A DNA stretch of 64,000 nt from Macrosteles quadrilineatus (lineage: Eukaryota; Arthropoda; Insecta; Hemiptera; Cicadellidae). The position numbers and the translations under genes are program-made. A model generated the notes under the pieces. It was not told where the DNA came from. It saw only the letters and a program-made list of their open reading frames with translations, and did no database searches. The DNA lies in contig NW_026542595.1 in the NCBI RefSeq assembly GCF_028750875.1, positions 76,191,386-76,255,385 of the forward strand, in the 5' to 3' direction. Of the stretch, positions 44,181-55,855 are shown one piece after another. How positions within the stretch are numbered: position 1 is the first letter of the stretch; each line of letters starts with the position of its first letter.

Positions 44181-44640
44181 CTGATAACGCCACCACACTG
44201 GGCACGACATAGGAATCCTCTAGTCGGCGTTTTGCTCGTAACGGGAACATGTCAACCGTAGCACCGTTGTTAGTACGACAGGCCTGATCGTTTTTGTAAA
44301 TTGTTTAAATGTATTCATATTGTTCGTGTGTGGTATGTGTTTTAACTTCGACGACAAACATTTCAAAATAAAGATAAAAAATCTGATTGCAGATATAAAG
44401 GTGTTTGTTAATAATGTCAATTGTTATTTATTTAGTATTCTATAAAGTAAACAATACATTAAATAGATTGATATATTTATAGTTAGTAAGTAGGCCATAC
44501 ATTCAATCTAATACATAATTATACAAAAAGAAACTCAAATAAACCTTAGATTTCCCACACGCATCTGTCTTAATTTGATATAGATGCTTGAAATAGATGC
44601 TTGAAATAGATTTAACCTCCACACACATTAAAAACTAAAA
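44181..44640. other. PLE-2 3' region or unrelated sequence; no gene seen
   Basis: AT-rich sequence following the endonuclease relic. An AATAAAG at 44369 could be the element's polyadenylation signal. No hammerhead-like core was found. Confidence 0.3.
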
Positions 44641-44649
44641 AGTAGAAAA

Positions 44650-44930
44650 TTATTTATAAATCAAAAACTTGTTTAAACGCACTAAGAAGTGGAAAATAAT
44701 TTATAAACATGTGGAGAGTATAAATACTTGTAAGATTTAAAACTAATAACGTGGGGTGCATGCAATTGATAATAATACATTAGTTCAAAGGGTGAAGGTA
44801 ATTGTAAATTATCTATTGCATGCACCCTACGTTTTTCGTTTTAAATCTTACAAGTACTTATACTCTCCACATATTTATAAATTATTTTCTACTTTTTAGT
44901 GCGTTTATAAAAGTTTTGTTTTAAAAATGT
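44650..44930. repeat. Inverted repeat with ~110-bp arms
   Basis: The left arm (about 44650-44765) and right arm (about 44818-44930) pair, for example GTGGAGAGTATAAATACTTG (44710-44729) against CAAGTACTTATACTCTCCAC (44851-44870), and the GGGTGCATGCAATTGATAAT region against the right partner. The arms differ at several positions. No coding content; small fold-back of unknown family. Confidence 0.7.
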
Positions 44931-45496
44931 TTTTTTATTTATAAGTTATTAGTTATTATACAGCCCAGGGGCTAAACATGGACTAAACACAATTTAATAA
45001 TAATCGTTAATCTTTTGGCATCTTAGCGGAAAAAAAACAAAAAAACATAAAATGGTATATCACTGAAAACGATTATGTTTTAGACATATATAATTTATTA
45101 TAAAGCTTACAAGTAAATCTAGCGGTTTATATTATTTTTTTATTCTTTTGATCAGATTTTCGCGAAGAGTATTGTGATGTTTTACTACATGGCTTACATT
45201 AGAAGATTCATTTCAATAGGGAAAGTTGTGAAATTCCACGTGAAATAATATTTAAGTCGAAATAAATTTGCTCATTTCTGCTACCTAATAAATCTAAATG
45301 AGGTATGAGTTAAGACTAAGATTATTCCGTATCCTCTCATTACTTTAAAACTACTCGACATTTACAGAAATTTGCTTTTCAGTTGTATGACTGTTCCTTT
45401 CCTTTGCTCTGTATACACATTGTTATTTACTTTTGCTCTGTGTAAGTAAACACATGTTACAAATACACATGTATTTTAGTTACGATCATGAAATTA

Positions 45497-45520
45497 CCTT
45501 ATGGAATAAATTCCATAAGG
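45497..45520. repeat. Short perfect hairpin
   Basis: CCTTATGGAA and TTCCATAAGG (10 bp) flank a TAAA loop. It is isolated, and no T-run or gene context suggests a function. Confidence 0.5.
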
Positions 45521-46046
45521 CCCATGTTAAATTTTCCAAAGTTTATACGCATATTATGGTGATAATAGATTTTTCCTGGACATAACACAGGTCTAGAACT
45601 TATTTTCGACACAGAACCTAGTTATACCGTAAGTATAAACGTGTTTATATGTGCCAATTCCGAAATCGAAGTAACAAATATTAAAAATTTACTCATATTA
45701 TATATAGGACTATTATAGTTATAATAATAAAATAGCTCATTGAGGCTGTAATTTATGCTATTTTAAGATTATATAAACACTTCCAATCACTTTTCCTAAA
45801 CGTTTCATCGGGCATCCGTTAATAATTAATTACTCTGCGGATGGAAAACTCTTAACTTTGCTGGCCAAATTTGTCTTGTTATTTTATAAATTAGTTATAG
45901 CATTCAGATTTGTTAACGATATAGTAGCAAATCTATGATATTCATCTCTTGGATATGACTAAAGCAATTGCACTTTCATGTTTACAAATACAGTTAACCT
46001 AGTCAGCGTAACGAAGTTGATTTGGCGAGATGGATGAAACGAAGCA

Positions 46047-46220
46047 ATGGACGATGGATTAGTCGCTTGGCAACACAGTCACTTCTCAGTCGCCATTGTA
46101 CAAACAGTTATTGCCAATCGCATTAAATTACTAACGATCTTATCAGAAATCGGTATAAACGAACCTCGAGTACTTCGAAGTGTAATTAAATACATATTCG
46201 GAAAGAAAAACTCTTCAGGT
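46047..46220 (+). CDS. Candidate coding exon ending in a splice donor
   Basis: From ATG 46047 the frame encodes MDDGLVAWQHSHFSVAIVQT then VIANRIKLLTILSEIGINEP and RVLRSVIKYIFGKKNSS, followed by a strong donor AACTCTTCAG-GTATGT at about 46211-46226. Amino-acid composition is protein-like, with a mixed hydrophobic and basic pattern. An upstream ATG (46030) gives a short frame that overlaps it. I do not recognise the protein and see no partner exon in the window. A chance frame cannot be excluded. Confidence 0.35.
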
Positions 46221-46395
46221 ATGTGGTGCTGTTTATATTTCCCTTAATATCTGCGACTTATTAATTTGTATTTTATAACGGTTTACATACAAAAACGATC
46301 TCGATAGAATTAGATGGAAATACATTTATTAGCCTTCTTAAAAACTATAATAAAATAAACTGAGCCGTGCGAGTTGACGGCTCAGGTCTTCTATT

Positions 46396-46748
46396 ACATA
46401 TAAGTTTTTTTTTTTTTTAGGCGGAAGTGTCCGCTTGTTTCATTCGTAGGCCGTTGAGCTTCTAGAAGGTTCTCGCAACGTTCCAACGTTCCAGTTTTCT
46501 CGCCAATTTCCGGTTTTGTGGGGCCGTTTGGGTTGTCGGCTACGGCCAGTCTTCTTCTTGGGTTACGTTGACTCTCGCCACTTTTGGTTTCTTCGTATTG
46601 AGGATTTTGATCTGTGGCAATGCCAATGCCAGTTTCAGTTAATATGTTGTCTTCAAGTTCATCAAAGGGGCGAGCTACTAGTATGTCTTCGTAAATTTTG
46701 ATTATGTTGGGTAAGTGATTTTCATCGTTAATTAATCAATTGAGTTAG
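46396..46748 (-). pseudogene. Open minus-strand frame next to the LTR candidate
   Basis: About 115 codons are open on the minus strand without a Met, reading LINDENHLPNIIKIYEDILV, later ELEDNILTETGIGIATDQNP and RNPRRRLAVADNPNG, ending after an A-run (plus-strand T14 at 46405-46418). It begins about 50 bp inside the putative LTR end, where a retroelement coding region could start, but no gag motif is recognisable. Confidence 0.3.
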
Positions 46749-46797
46749 TTTTTTCTGTTGCTCCACACACTGGCAGGATTACCACGTGTGGCCACAA

Positions 46798-48409
46798 TGT
46801 TAAAGTTTTATTTTCACTTGTGGTAAGTTTGTTTAAGTATTTTATTGTGAGTAATTGCTTTGTTCTGAGTCAAGTAAACTTTCAGCGATTTATTTAGGTC
46901 CTTGGATCTGAGACTTGGGACTGTACGGTCTCTCACCTGAATCGAACCTAGGTTTAGAGAAATGTGAAATTTATTATAGGCTAGGCCTATTCTTTGTTCA
47001 AGTGTAATTTCTTTGTTTAAGTGTATTATCTTATATATGTAGGGTCATTTTGTTGTAAAAGTAATTTTTTGGTAACGACTGCAAGTGGTACTGTCTTATG
47101 TTAGTTTTACGATGTAGGCTAGGGCTTCACCCTATCTAAGCCTTGTTACCAGTAAGACTGAAATTTGTTTAAAACTAGCCTAACTAGTAGAAGTTTATAT
47201 TCTTCAAGAGTCAAACTATGGCCTAGGCCTAGTACAGATTTTCAATCAAGGGTGCTACCTTAACCTGTAATTGAAGTAGGCCTGTGTTTTACAAGATATT
47301 ATTGGCTGTGAATTATGTTGAAAGGGCTCCCGGCTATGACTGACACCAGCCTGATTTGAGACCTGTGACGAGGCCATGAAGAGAGGACCGAGGACCACAC
47401 ACACACACATCCTGCTAACCATGTAAGAAGCTACTGCTGCCGGAGTTTGGACAGCGCTGCCGGAGTTTGGACAGTGCTGCCGGAGTTTGGACAGCGCTGC
47501 CGGAGTTTGGACAGCGCTGCCGGAGTTTGGACTCTGCTGCCGGAGTTTGGGCTGTCTATCCTATTGGTGATCCATGCTGCCACATCGCAGGTTGTCATCG
47601 ATGGAAGCCTACCTACTGTGACCATCCTACAGTTATGCCAGGTGGTGTTGCTCCATTATTACTCTGGCCTATTACAGACTCAGTTACTAGCCAAATTAAA
47701 ATTTTCAACTCCATTTTGATACGTTCCGTTCTAGTCGTCAAACTGTTAAATAGTGTGTGGGACATCCTCGGTCCAGCCTCAATTGTCACAATAATCCAAT
47801 GTCTGCTTTTTTTAACACCTTTCAATTAATTCTTTAATGTGTCAGCAGTTTTTTTGTAATTTAAACTTAGTGTAATTATTTTTGATACTCGGCCTAGCCT
47901 AGTTAGAATTTATTTCAGTTTTCTTGACCGGCCTAGTGGGCACAATTGGTTTTTCTTTGTCTCTAAATTTACTTATTCGGCCTTTCATTCTAAATTTGCC
48001 CCTAGTGCCTAAGTTAGGTTCTGATATTAATCTTAAACTTTTTATTTGAAATCTTGTCGTTTTGACTTTGTAATTCATCATGTCACGACTTACGCTCGAT
48101 CGTCAATCGTTCAACTGTTTAAGGTGAACTTTTCACCTATTTTGTAGGCCTAACCTTTTAATAATATTCTGTAATTTTTATGTAGGTAATTGAATATATT
48201 AATTTTTTACCAACAAATATTGAGTAGGCTAGTTGTAACTTGTAATGATTTGTAATTGTACTCATATATATATATTTTGACTGAGATTAAATGGTATTTT
48301 GCAATTTCTGTGTTGTTTAATCACCTTCGGAGCTTTGTGACTGCTTATGACGGTTGGGCAGCCATGGGCCGAACCTGGTTAGGTTAGGTTAAGGGTCTAG
48401 TGCGTTACA
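46798..48409 (-). mobile_element. Candidate solo or partial LTR
   Basis: The minus strand starts TGTAACGCACTAG (48409) and ends TTTAACA (46798), i.e. TG...CA ends. It is followed by TTGTGGCCACACGTGGTAAT, reminiscent of the primer-binding/leader region of LTR elements. The stretch is about 1.6 kb and less AT-rich than its surroundings. No second LTR or pol domain is in the window, and I found no clear 4-6 bp target duplication, so the element would be truncated. An alternative is a host gene region. Confidence 0.35.
47436..47551 (+). repeat. 20-bp minisatellite, six units
   Basis: Units GCTGCCGGAGTTTGGACAGC follow each other at 47436, 47456, 47476, 47496, 47516 and a last partial one at 47536. 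Variation is limited to one or two bases at the end of the unit. Twenty is not a multiple of three, so the frames through it shift phase with each unit. It is GC-rich and lies inside the LTR candidate. Confidence 0.9.
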
Positions 48410-50500
48410 AAACGATAAGTGAAAAACCAATAATGAAGATAGAAATGTAAATCTTTTTAGTCGCTATCCAAGCAGAGGTGGTTATTAAATATGACATCTC
48501 AAAAATAATACAGCTTATCCAGTGAATGAATCAGTTACCGTTTTAAATCCCACGTATTATATGGAATGATAACGTGAATAAAAACGCGTACGAATTAAGA
48601 CATTGAGTAATTATATATTTCTGTTTTATAAGGTATAAATTTGTTTTAAAACTTCTTTGAATAAATATTTGATCATGCAATTTTTTATGTTATTAAAAGG
48701 CATTAGTGAAGGTTTAAGAAAAAAATCGTGCTAACTCGTTGTTACAACATACCTACACTGGAAAATAACTGCATTATGTAGATTTTTAATACGCTGCATG
48801 AAATTCAGTCGCAGAAGAAAGATTTGCAAAGAGAGCACTTTCTGTCAGCATTTAATATTTTATAACTGATTATACATAAACTTCACTTTGAGTAAACTTG
48901 GTCTCAACGCTCCAAGTAAACCGATGAAACTCCGACCAACTTCTGGACGAGAAAGCTACAACTTTGTCTTAGAACTTAGAAAAAGTTATTGAAATTTTCT
49001 TACGATTATCATTGTAGTTGATATTGAAATTGTATAATGAAATACAGTAGTTACATAAACAGTTCTCCTTTTTTAACATTCCTCAGGGGAGTATATTAGT
49101 AAGGTAATAGTTTATTTTAAGTCGAAGGAAATTTAGTTAACCCATTGCGGACAAAGGCATTTCAAAAACCTCAATCTTGGAAATATAGTTACTGTAAAGT
49201 TCAATAAGTTTGTATTGCTCTGTTAACAAACCTACTTCCAATTGCCTTGACCAAGTAAGCCTTGTCCAGTTTGCCTTAGTTCCTAAGTTCTCTAACAAAA
49301 TAGCGCAGTCGGGTCTCTTTTTTGGTTTAATGAATTTTTACTGAGTTCGGATGCCTTATATCAAGCTGTCACTTAAATATAACGCATGACTCGCCCATGT
49401 ATACAACAGACAGAGTTCTTTTTACGGATGTATTTACATGATAAAATATTATGTGAAGGTTATGCTAATAGTAAACCTTTACTGAAATTATTTGGCATGT
49501 CAATAAATATGAATATAATTGTCAAAAGTTAATATAGAACATAAAGTAAAATTAATTCTAAAATAATAAATTAAATACATTGTACTTCATGGAAAATAAA
49601 GGCTTCATAAAATATAATTTTCATGGTATACATAATGAACAATTAATCAACAAATGCACGAACAAATAATTTTAATAAACAAATTGTTCTTGTTTTTCTT
49701 GTGTTTAACAGTTAACAGAAACTGTTGATTTTTGTAATTTCTGATAAACAAATTGTTTGTGTTTGTTCTGTTTAACAGTAAACAGAAACTGTTAATATTT
49801 TGTAATTCTGGTTAGTAACTTGTTTTTATTGCTTTGCAAATACGCATCAGGATGTAAAATATCCTTTATGAATCAATTACTTTACAAAAAATGTATTAGG
49901 GATTGTTTTAATAATAATTTTGTTTCAAACAAGGGATTCGTTTTAAGGTTGAGCAAATAATTGCTACACAGACCAACATTTTGTATAAGATCTAAAGGTG
50001 ATCGTCACATATAGCATTAACAATTATTTCGGATTTAGGAAAATTACTACATACTTGCATAAAAAAATTAATATAATTATGATACACAATGTGGTATTGC
50101 ATAATTTGGTTCAGCTCATAGTGATGAGGAAAGAGGACGCACCCGCAAATAAAACGATGACAAGTAAAGCTGATGACTATAAATGTAAAACTACTAGCAG
50201 ATGGTTGGAATAGTTTGACACAAACGGACTTAGTTTTAGACGAAGGTGAAGGTGAAGGTAGCCCACTAGAAAACCACCCAACTATCTTGATGCTTAATTC
50301 GATTTGTGAATTATTACCACGTGACACTTCCTCCACAAGAAAGATTGTCAGTTCTGAAACACCAAGTCATCAATCACTTTTGTAACTGTGGAGCCTCCAA
50401 AAGGGGTACAGTGACGTCACTATGTGTGAGATTTTATTTCATTTCACATTAATTAACAATATCTACCTAAACAGCTGACGGTCAGGAATAAATCAAATCG
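48410..50500. other. No gene seen
   Basis: AT-rich sequence. Two overlapping frames at 49998-50385 are unrecognised; the GAAGGTGAAGGTGAAGGTAG run at 50240-50259 is a short trinucleotide-type repeat. Two similar stretches at 49670-49730 and 49739-49800 (AACAAATTGTT...AACAG...AGAAACTGTT) form a local direct repeat. Confidence 0.35.
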
Positions 50501-50506
50501 AATGTA

Positions 50507-51092
50507 CAGGGTGGCGCAGATGGATCGGGTGGTTTTAAAATACTTGTCAAACTGTCAGTTTTAAAGGTATTGGATTGAAATAAAGTGTAAAACGTGTAGT
50601 TACAATGGAAGTTTATTGACAAAAAATTTGTTAAGTTAGTTTAAAAAAATTACATTTATCAAATGCCTTCCTTCTCGAGCGACGCATTCTTGGAGTCGGT
50701 CCTTGAGGTTCCGCATTGCTCGCTCAAGCACATCACCAGGAATTGATGTGATTTCGTTGTGAATTGCAGCCTTCAAATCCTGAAGCAAGGGTCTACATGA
50801 ACAAACCCCGGACCATTCTCAGTTGAAGGCTGTAATTCACAACGAAATCACATCAATTCCTGGTGATGTGCTTGAGCGAGCAATGCGGAACCTCATGGAC
50901 CGATTCCAAGAATGCGTCACTCGAGATCGAAGGCATTTGATGGATGTAATTTTTAAAAACTAACTTATCTAATTTTTTGTCAATAAACTTCCATTGTAAC
51001 TACACGTTTTGCACTTTATTTCAATCCAATACCTTTAAAATTGACAGTTTGACAAGTATTTTAAAACCACCCGATCCATCTGCGCCACCCTG
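50507..51092. mobile_element. Fold-back element FB-M1, made of mariner-type 3' ends
   Basis: The 586-bp element has termini CAGGGTGGCGCAGATGGATC and the reverse complement, with TA on both sides (50505-50506 and 51093-51094). Arms of about 275 bp pair closely. Both arms carry the C-terminal coding end of a transposase facing inward-to-outward, so the element is a tail-to-tail inverted duplication. The loop is at about 50781-50816. Confidence 0.85.
50829..50963 (+). pseudogene. Mariner/Tc1-type transposase C-terminal fragment in FB-M1
   Basis: The 44-codon frame AVIHNEITSIPGDVLERAMR continues RHLMDVIFKN to a TAA at 50961. This is the usual C-terminal tail of Tc1/mariner-group transposases (short helix after the catalytic core). 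The loop codes for a further upstream piece (RVYMNKPRT) but in a shifted frame. The opposite arm contains the same tail in reverse. Confidence 0.7.
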
Positions 51093-52390
51093 TACATCCC
51101 TGTTGTACGATTTACCCTTACATTTACTGACGTTTGGCCCATGGAAAAATGTAAAGCATAGTACTTTTCTTAGTTTAACCTGGCTAGCAAAAGAAAAAAA
51201 ATCAAGTATATTTAACATTTATGATTAATTTTGACCTAAATGTATGCATTAAAACATGAAATTACTTTTAAGAAACAAAAAATGACCGGTGACGAAAAGG
51301 TTTGAATGCATTTCTTTACATTTTGGATCAGTCAATACTCAATTATGTTAAACAATATACAAAAAATATCCACATCTAATTTTAGATGTGTAATTAAACA
51401 AAAGATCTTCAACATTGTGCCCTACTCAGTCTCAATAAAGATTGCATGTATAACATATTATTTGTACATTATACTATCTGTAACCATTGTGAAGAGCCTA
51501 AGTAAGAAGAAGATTCCGTGACGACGTCTTCAGCAAACATGTCGTGACGTGCTGATGCGACTTGGGATGTTAGCTTGGGTATTACACCATTATTGATCTA
51601 TCTATAACGCTGATGGCATTATCCTAAGGTATACACATAAGCCAACTGTAAGCCATACCTAAGCTCACAATTATAAATTGAATATGTACACCTCCTCACA
51701 GGCCTCTAAGATAAATTAAATAACTTTACTTGATCACATTTATTTATATTTGTTTAATCAATATATGTGCAATTTCTTAGCGTCAAAGTTTACCTCAATT
51801 GAAGTCATGAAATTAGATAAACAATGTTAAATTTACTAAACTTTGGGTATTTTCAGGGTAAAATAGTTTTAGTTTGTTCAGTATTCCAATTTTTTGCTTG
51901 CTCGAAGGTATGAAAAACACTAGTTAAATTTAAAAAAGGAATATCTGTTTTTAAAGGTTTACTTCTAAAGTAATATGAGGTTTGCATGCTAAAAAAATTA
52001 TCTATTACATTATTGAACAACTGATATACCTTGAATAGTTCAAACCTTTAAACAGTATCTATAACAAAGTGATGGCAAGTTTTTATTCGCATTATCGAAG
52101 TAACAATATAATTTATTTAATTATATTCTCTCCTTAATGCTCTATAGTTTGTTAGAGATATATTATTTTATTTGATGAAATACCAATATAATTCTATATT
52201 TTGCCTGGTATTATTCAAAACGGAAGTTAAATTTTATTCTTCTTTCCTAATGCTAAACTACTCAAACTTACATTTACTTTAAATATCAAACTTTACAAAA
52301 ACATAACCATCTGCTACTACATAACCAGTAATTTAAGAAATCTATAACACACTTAAATGCAATATGAGAGTCGTGACATTTCGACATATG
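51093..52390. other. No gene seen
   Basis: AT-rich sequence; short frames only, no recognised repeat. Confidence 0.4.
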
Positions 52391-52394
52391 TCAT

Positions 52395-52740
52395 CTAACA
52401 ATATAAATGTGAAAGTCTTCTCTGACTGACTGATTCATCACTGATTCTCCATCTCTCCGATTAGCTAAAAGGCTGAAATTTGATATACTCACTATTCAGG
52501 TCATAGGAGCACTCAATCGTTTTCACAATGATTTTCCGAAAGAGTTGGCCGCCAATACCGTAAAATCTCACCTCGAAAATTTGACATCTACGGGTTGAAG
52601 CCCAAGGGGAACTCAAAGAAATGAATAGTCCTATGACGTTCCTAGATATGTGGACCATCTTTGTGGTTAATTTAGGCTATATTGGTTTAGTATTTCAGTC
52701 GTGAAAGTCATCCAGACAAACGGACAGACGCCACCCAAAC
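52395..52740 (+). repeat. Old non-autonomous repeat of the CTGACTGACTG type
   Basis: It starts AACAATATAAATGTGAAAGT then TCTGACTGACTGATTCATCA (52423-52442), a wording common at the ends of widespread insect repeats, and closes around CATCCAGACAAACGGACAGA (52709-52728). No intact frame. Relation to family A is possible because both carry tandem 4-mers near an end. Confidence 0.45.
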
Positions 52741-53223
52741 TTTACAATAGTTTAGATATACTATACGTTTGAAAATGTTAATCCATAAAACATGTTTTGA
52801 AACGTTTGTTTTATGTTTATTTATTTTTTGATTGTTATATTTTATGTTAAACTTAGCTGTATCACAGGCGCAATAGGAAGAGTGGGCAAAACAACTAGTT
52901 TTCTCGTAATTCTAAAATTAATATAACTGCGCAGCTGAAGCTGCATTATCAGAGGATGGGTTTAACTTGGAAATAAGGATTATATTGCTGATCCAAGGCA
53001 TAGACAGATGAGCCTTGTATTGTACCATGTTCTGTCACACTAGATCGCTATAGAGGGTTGACAATAAATTTTATTTTGATATAGTACTTCCATTAATGAT
53101 ATTGCCTTTAAATTTAGACCCAGATAAATACATGCCTTAAAAGACATTGTGTCACTCGTCATGGTGAAATGTCAGACTTTTCGTTATTCATCCAACCTCA
53201 AATAAGTAGAAGTGGCCATTATA

Positions 53224-54550
53224 CGGGTGTCCCACGAGAAGTGTCTCAAATTGATTACGGGATAACGGCTTAACGTACAAGGATGAAATAAAATTATTTC
53301 CTTCTAAATCAACCCCAAGGAAAAACATAAAAATATTTTTAACTTTTTTCAAATACAGGGTGTGCCAAAAACTGAGGGTCACTAGTTCGAATCTCGGAAT
53401 TTTCAAATGTAAACATATGTCATGTTATACATCATTTTAAAGGTATTAAATAGACAAACATTTTGGTGAAAACAGAAATTAATTATCTTTTTCCGTTTCA
53501 AAATGGCGGCAGTTTTTTTGAAAGAAATCTATATTTTTTTAATACTCTGTATTTCCTATACCAATGCATTTAGCACTTCTCCGGTTGCATTTTCTTACTC
53601 GTTATGAAATTAGCTTTACTGTGATATGCAACAAGTAACGGTTTTTTGAAATAATAAAAATTCCAAAAAAATTTATTTTTGATAATTTGCAAATGCTCAT
53701 TGTTCAAAATTTTCAAATAGCAACATATGTCAAGTGGCACATCATTTTATAGGTTTTTCAATTCCTAACAACTTTGTAATTTACACTTACTTCGTATCTC
53801 TTTTAGTTTTTGTGTAAATAACAAAAAACCTAATTTTCCTATATCAAATGCATGTTATTTGGGTTTGACACTAAAGGCTTCATTTCATTTAGTGTTGAAC
53901 CATGTCAAACCCAAATAACATGCATTTGATATAGGAAAATTAGGTTTTATGTTATTTACACAAAAACTAAAAGAGATACGAAGTAAGTGTAAATTACAAA
54001 GTTGTTAGGAATTGAAAAACCTATAAAATGATGTGCCACTTGACATATGTTGCTATTTGAAAATTTTGAACAATGAGCATTTGCAAATTTTCAAAAATAA
54101 ATTTTTTTGGAATTTTTATTATTTCAAAAAACCGTTACTTGTTGCATATCACAGTAAAGCTAATTTCATAACGAGTAAGAAAATGCAACCGGAGAAGTGC
54201 TAAATGCATTGGTATAGGAAATACAGAGTATTAAAAAAATATAGATTTCTTTCAAAAAAACTACCGCCATTTTGAAACGGAAAAAGATAACTAATTTTGG
54301 TTTTCGCCAAAATGTTTGTCTATCAAATATCTTTAAAATGATGTATAACATGACATATGTTTACATTTGAAAATTCCGAGATTCGAACTAGTGACCCTCA
54401 GTTTTTGGCACACCCTGTATTTGAAAAAAGTTAAAAATATTTTTACGTTATTCCTTGGGGTCGATTTAGTTGGAAATAATTTTATTTCATCCTTGTACGT
54501 TAAGCCGTTTTCCAGTAATCGATTTGAGACACCTCTCGAGGGACACCCTG
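53224..54550. mobile_element. Fold-back element FB-C, 1,327 bp
   Basis: Arms of about 650 bp pair from CGGGTGTCCCACGAGAAGTG at the left to GGGACACCCTG at 54540-54550, with a short loop near 53870-53905. TA precedes and follows. Each arm includes an inner ATACAGGGTGTGCCAAAAAC (53354-53373) or its complement (about 54402-54421), so smaller elements may be nested. The paired open frames (MKIPRFELVTLSFWHTLYLK on each arm, opposite strands) are palindrome mirror images with no known domain. Confidence 0.85.
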
Positions 54551-54796
54551 TATACGCTTCATTAATCTTTGGTTACGATTTTGTATGTGATACATTTAAT
54601 ATATTGCACATTATAGGATTTAAAATTTTAGTAAACGGGTGAGTTCTAAAGTAACTGCGAATCATAATCAATCAATAGTAACTGCCAATCAATCATCTGA
54701 CTCAACCCGTTACTCTTACTATACTATGCTTTATTATTATTAATGTTCAACCAACCTTCTATTATAATGAGAAGTTATAACAGTTTGGATACTATA

Positions 54797-55853
54797 CAGG
54801 GTGATTTGTACTCGGTGCGACAAAATTTTTTTTGTGTAATTACAAAGTAAATGAAGTGTGATGATGCATATAAAATGTTCCAAGTCTAAAAATTAGCTTC
54901 CCAAAAAAATATTTTATGTTTTTCAAAAATAACCATGATTTTAAACTTAATACAGTGATTTCTCAATTATCTGTATATGGATTTGAGTAGATAATGTAGT
55001 TTTCGTGTTCTACATTAAATTTTGAACAAGAATAATAGAAAATGACGGAGAATAGTTGTAAAAACTCCATTGTAAATTGATTCAAAGATAAAAATTTAGA
55101 TGTTTGATAAACATTGTAAAAACAATGGTCTATTGCATTTTTCCCACCCTTTATACAAGAAAGTGTCGGAATATGTTAAAAACTGCGCCATTTTATAAGC
55201 TTTCCAACGATATGCTACACTATTGAGGTTTAAGTCTGCTTATGTACGCTTTAATGGTTTGAAGACTATAAAGCATGGTGTCTTTAACATTTGAAACATA
55301 GAAAGTCGGCATGTATTAAGCAAAAGTTGTATTTTTGATTCAGCTTGAACAGTAAAAACAGTATAAAGTTCCCTGTTTTCTGGTATTCAAACCACTAAAA
55401 CAAACAAAAAAATATCTAAACCTCAATAGTGTAGCATATGAATGGAAAGCTTATAAAATGGCGCAGTTTTTAACATATTCCGACACTTTCTTGTATACAG
55501 GGTGTGAAAAATACAATAGACCATTGTTTTTAAAATGTTTATCAAATATCTTAATTTTTATCTTTGAATCTATTTACAATGGAGTTTTTACAACTGATCC
55601 TCCGTCAATTTCCATTATTCTTGTTTAAAATTTAATGTAGAACACGAAAATGACATTATCTACTCAAATCCATATACAGGTAATTGAGAAATCGCTGTAT
55701 TAAGTTTAAAAGCATGGTTATTTTTGAAAAACATAAAATAATTTTTTGGGACGCTAATTTTGAGACTTGGAACATTCGATATGCATCATCACACTTCATT
55801 TACTTTTTACTTACATCAAAAAAATTTTGTCACACTGAGTACAAATCACCCCG
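54797..55853. mobile_element. Fold-back element FB-D, 1,057 bp
   Basis: The left end CAGGGTGATTTGTACTCGGT pairs with the right end at 55832-55853, and arms match to a loop near 55320. TA flanks each end (54795-54796, 55854-55855). Inner sites CACCCTTTATACAAGAAAGT (55147) and TTGTATACAGGGTGTGAAAA (55493) face each other, indicating a second terminus pair inside the palindrome. Confidence 0.85.
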
Positions 55854-55855
55854 TA

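Noticed and set aside
47447..47829. Frames through the minisatellite (MDSAAGVW...) as a coding repeat
   Set aside because: The 20-bp unit is not a multiple of three so each copy changes phase, and the downstream frame has no recognised domain.
48376..48392. GGTTAGGTTAGGTTAA looks like the insect telomeric repeat TTAGG
   Set aside because: Only about three units, embedded at the end of the LTR candidate and far from any other telomeric repeat; chance or element-specific.
53380..53402. B-box-like ACTAGTTCGAATCTCGG suggesting a tRNA or SINE
   Set aside because: No A box at proper spacing; it lies within the arm of a palindrome and is mirrored at about 54376-54396.
53224..54642. Paired frames MKIPRFELVTLSFWHT as a conserved protein
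   Set aside because: The two copies are the opposite arms of one palindrome, so their similarity says nothing about protein selection.
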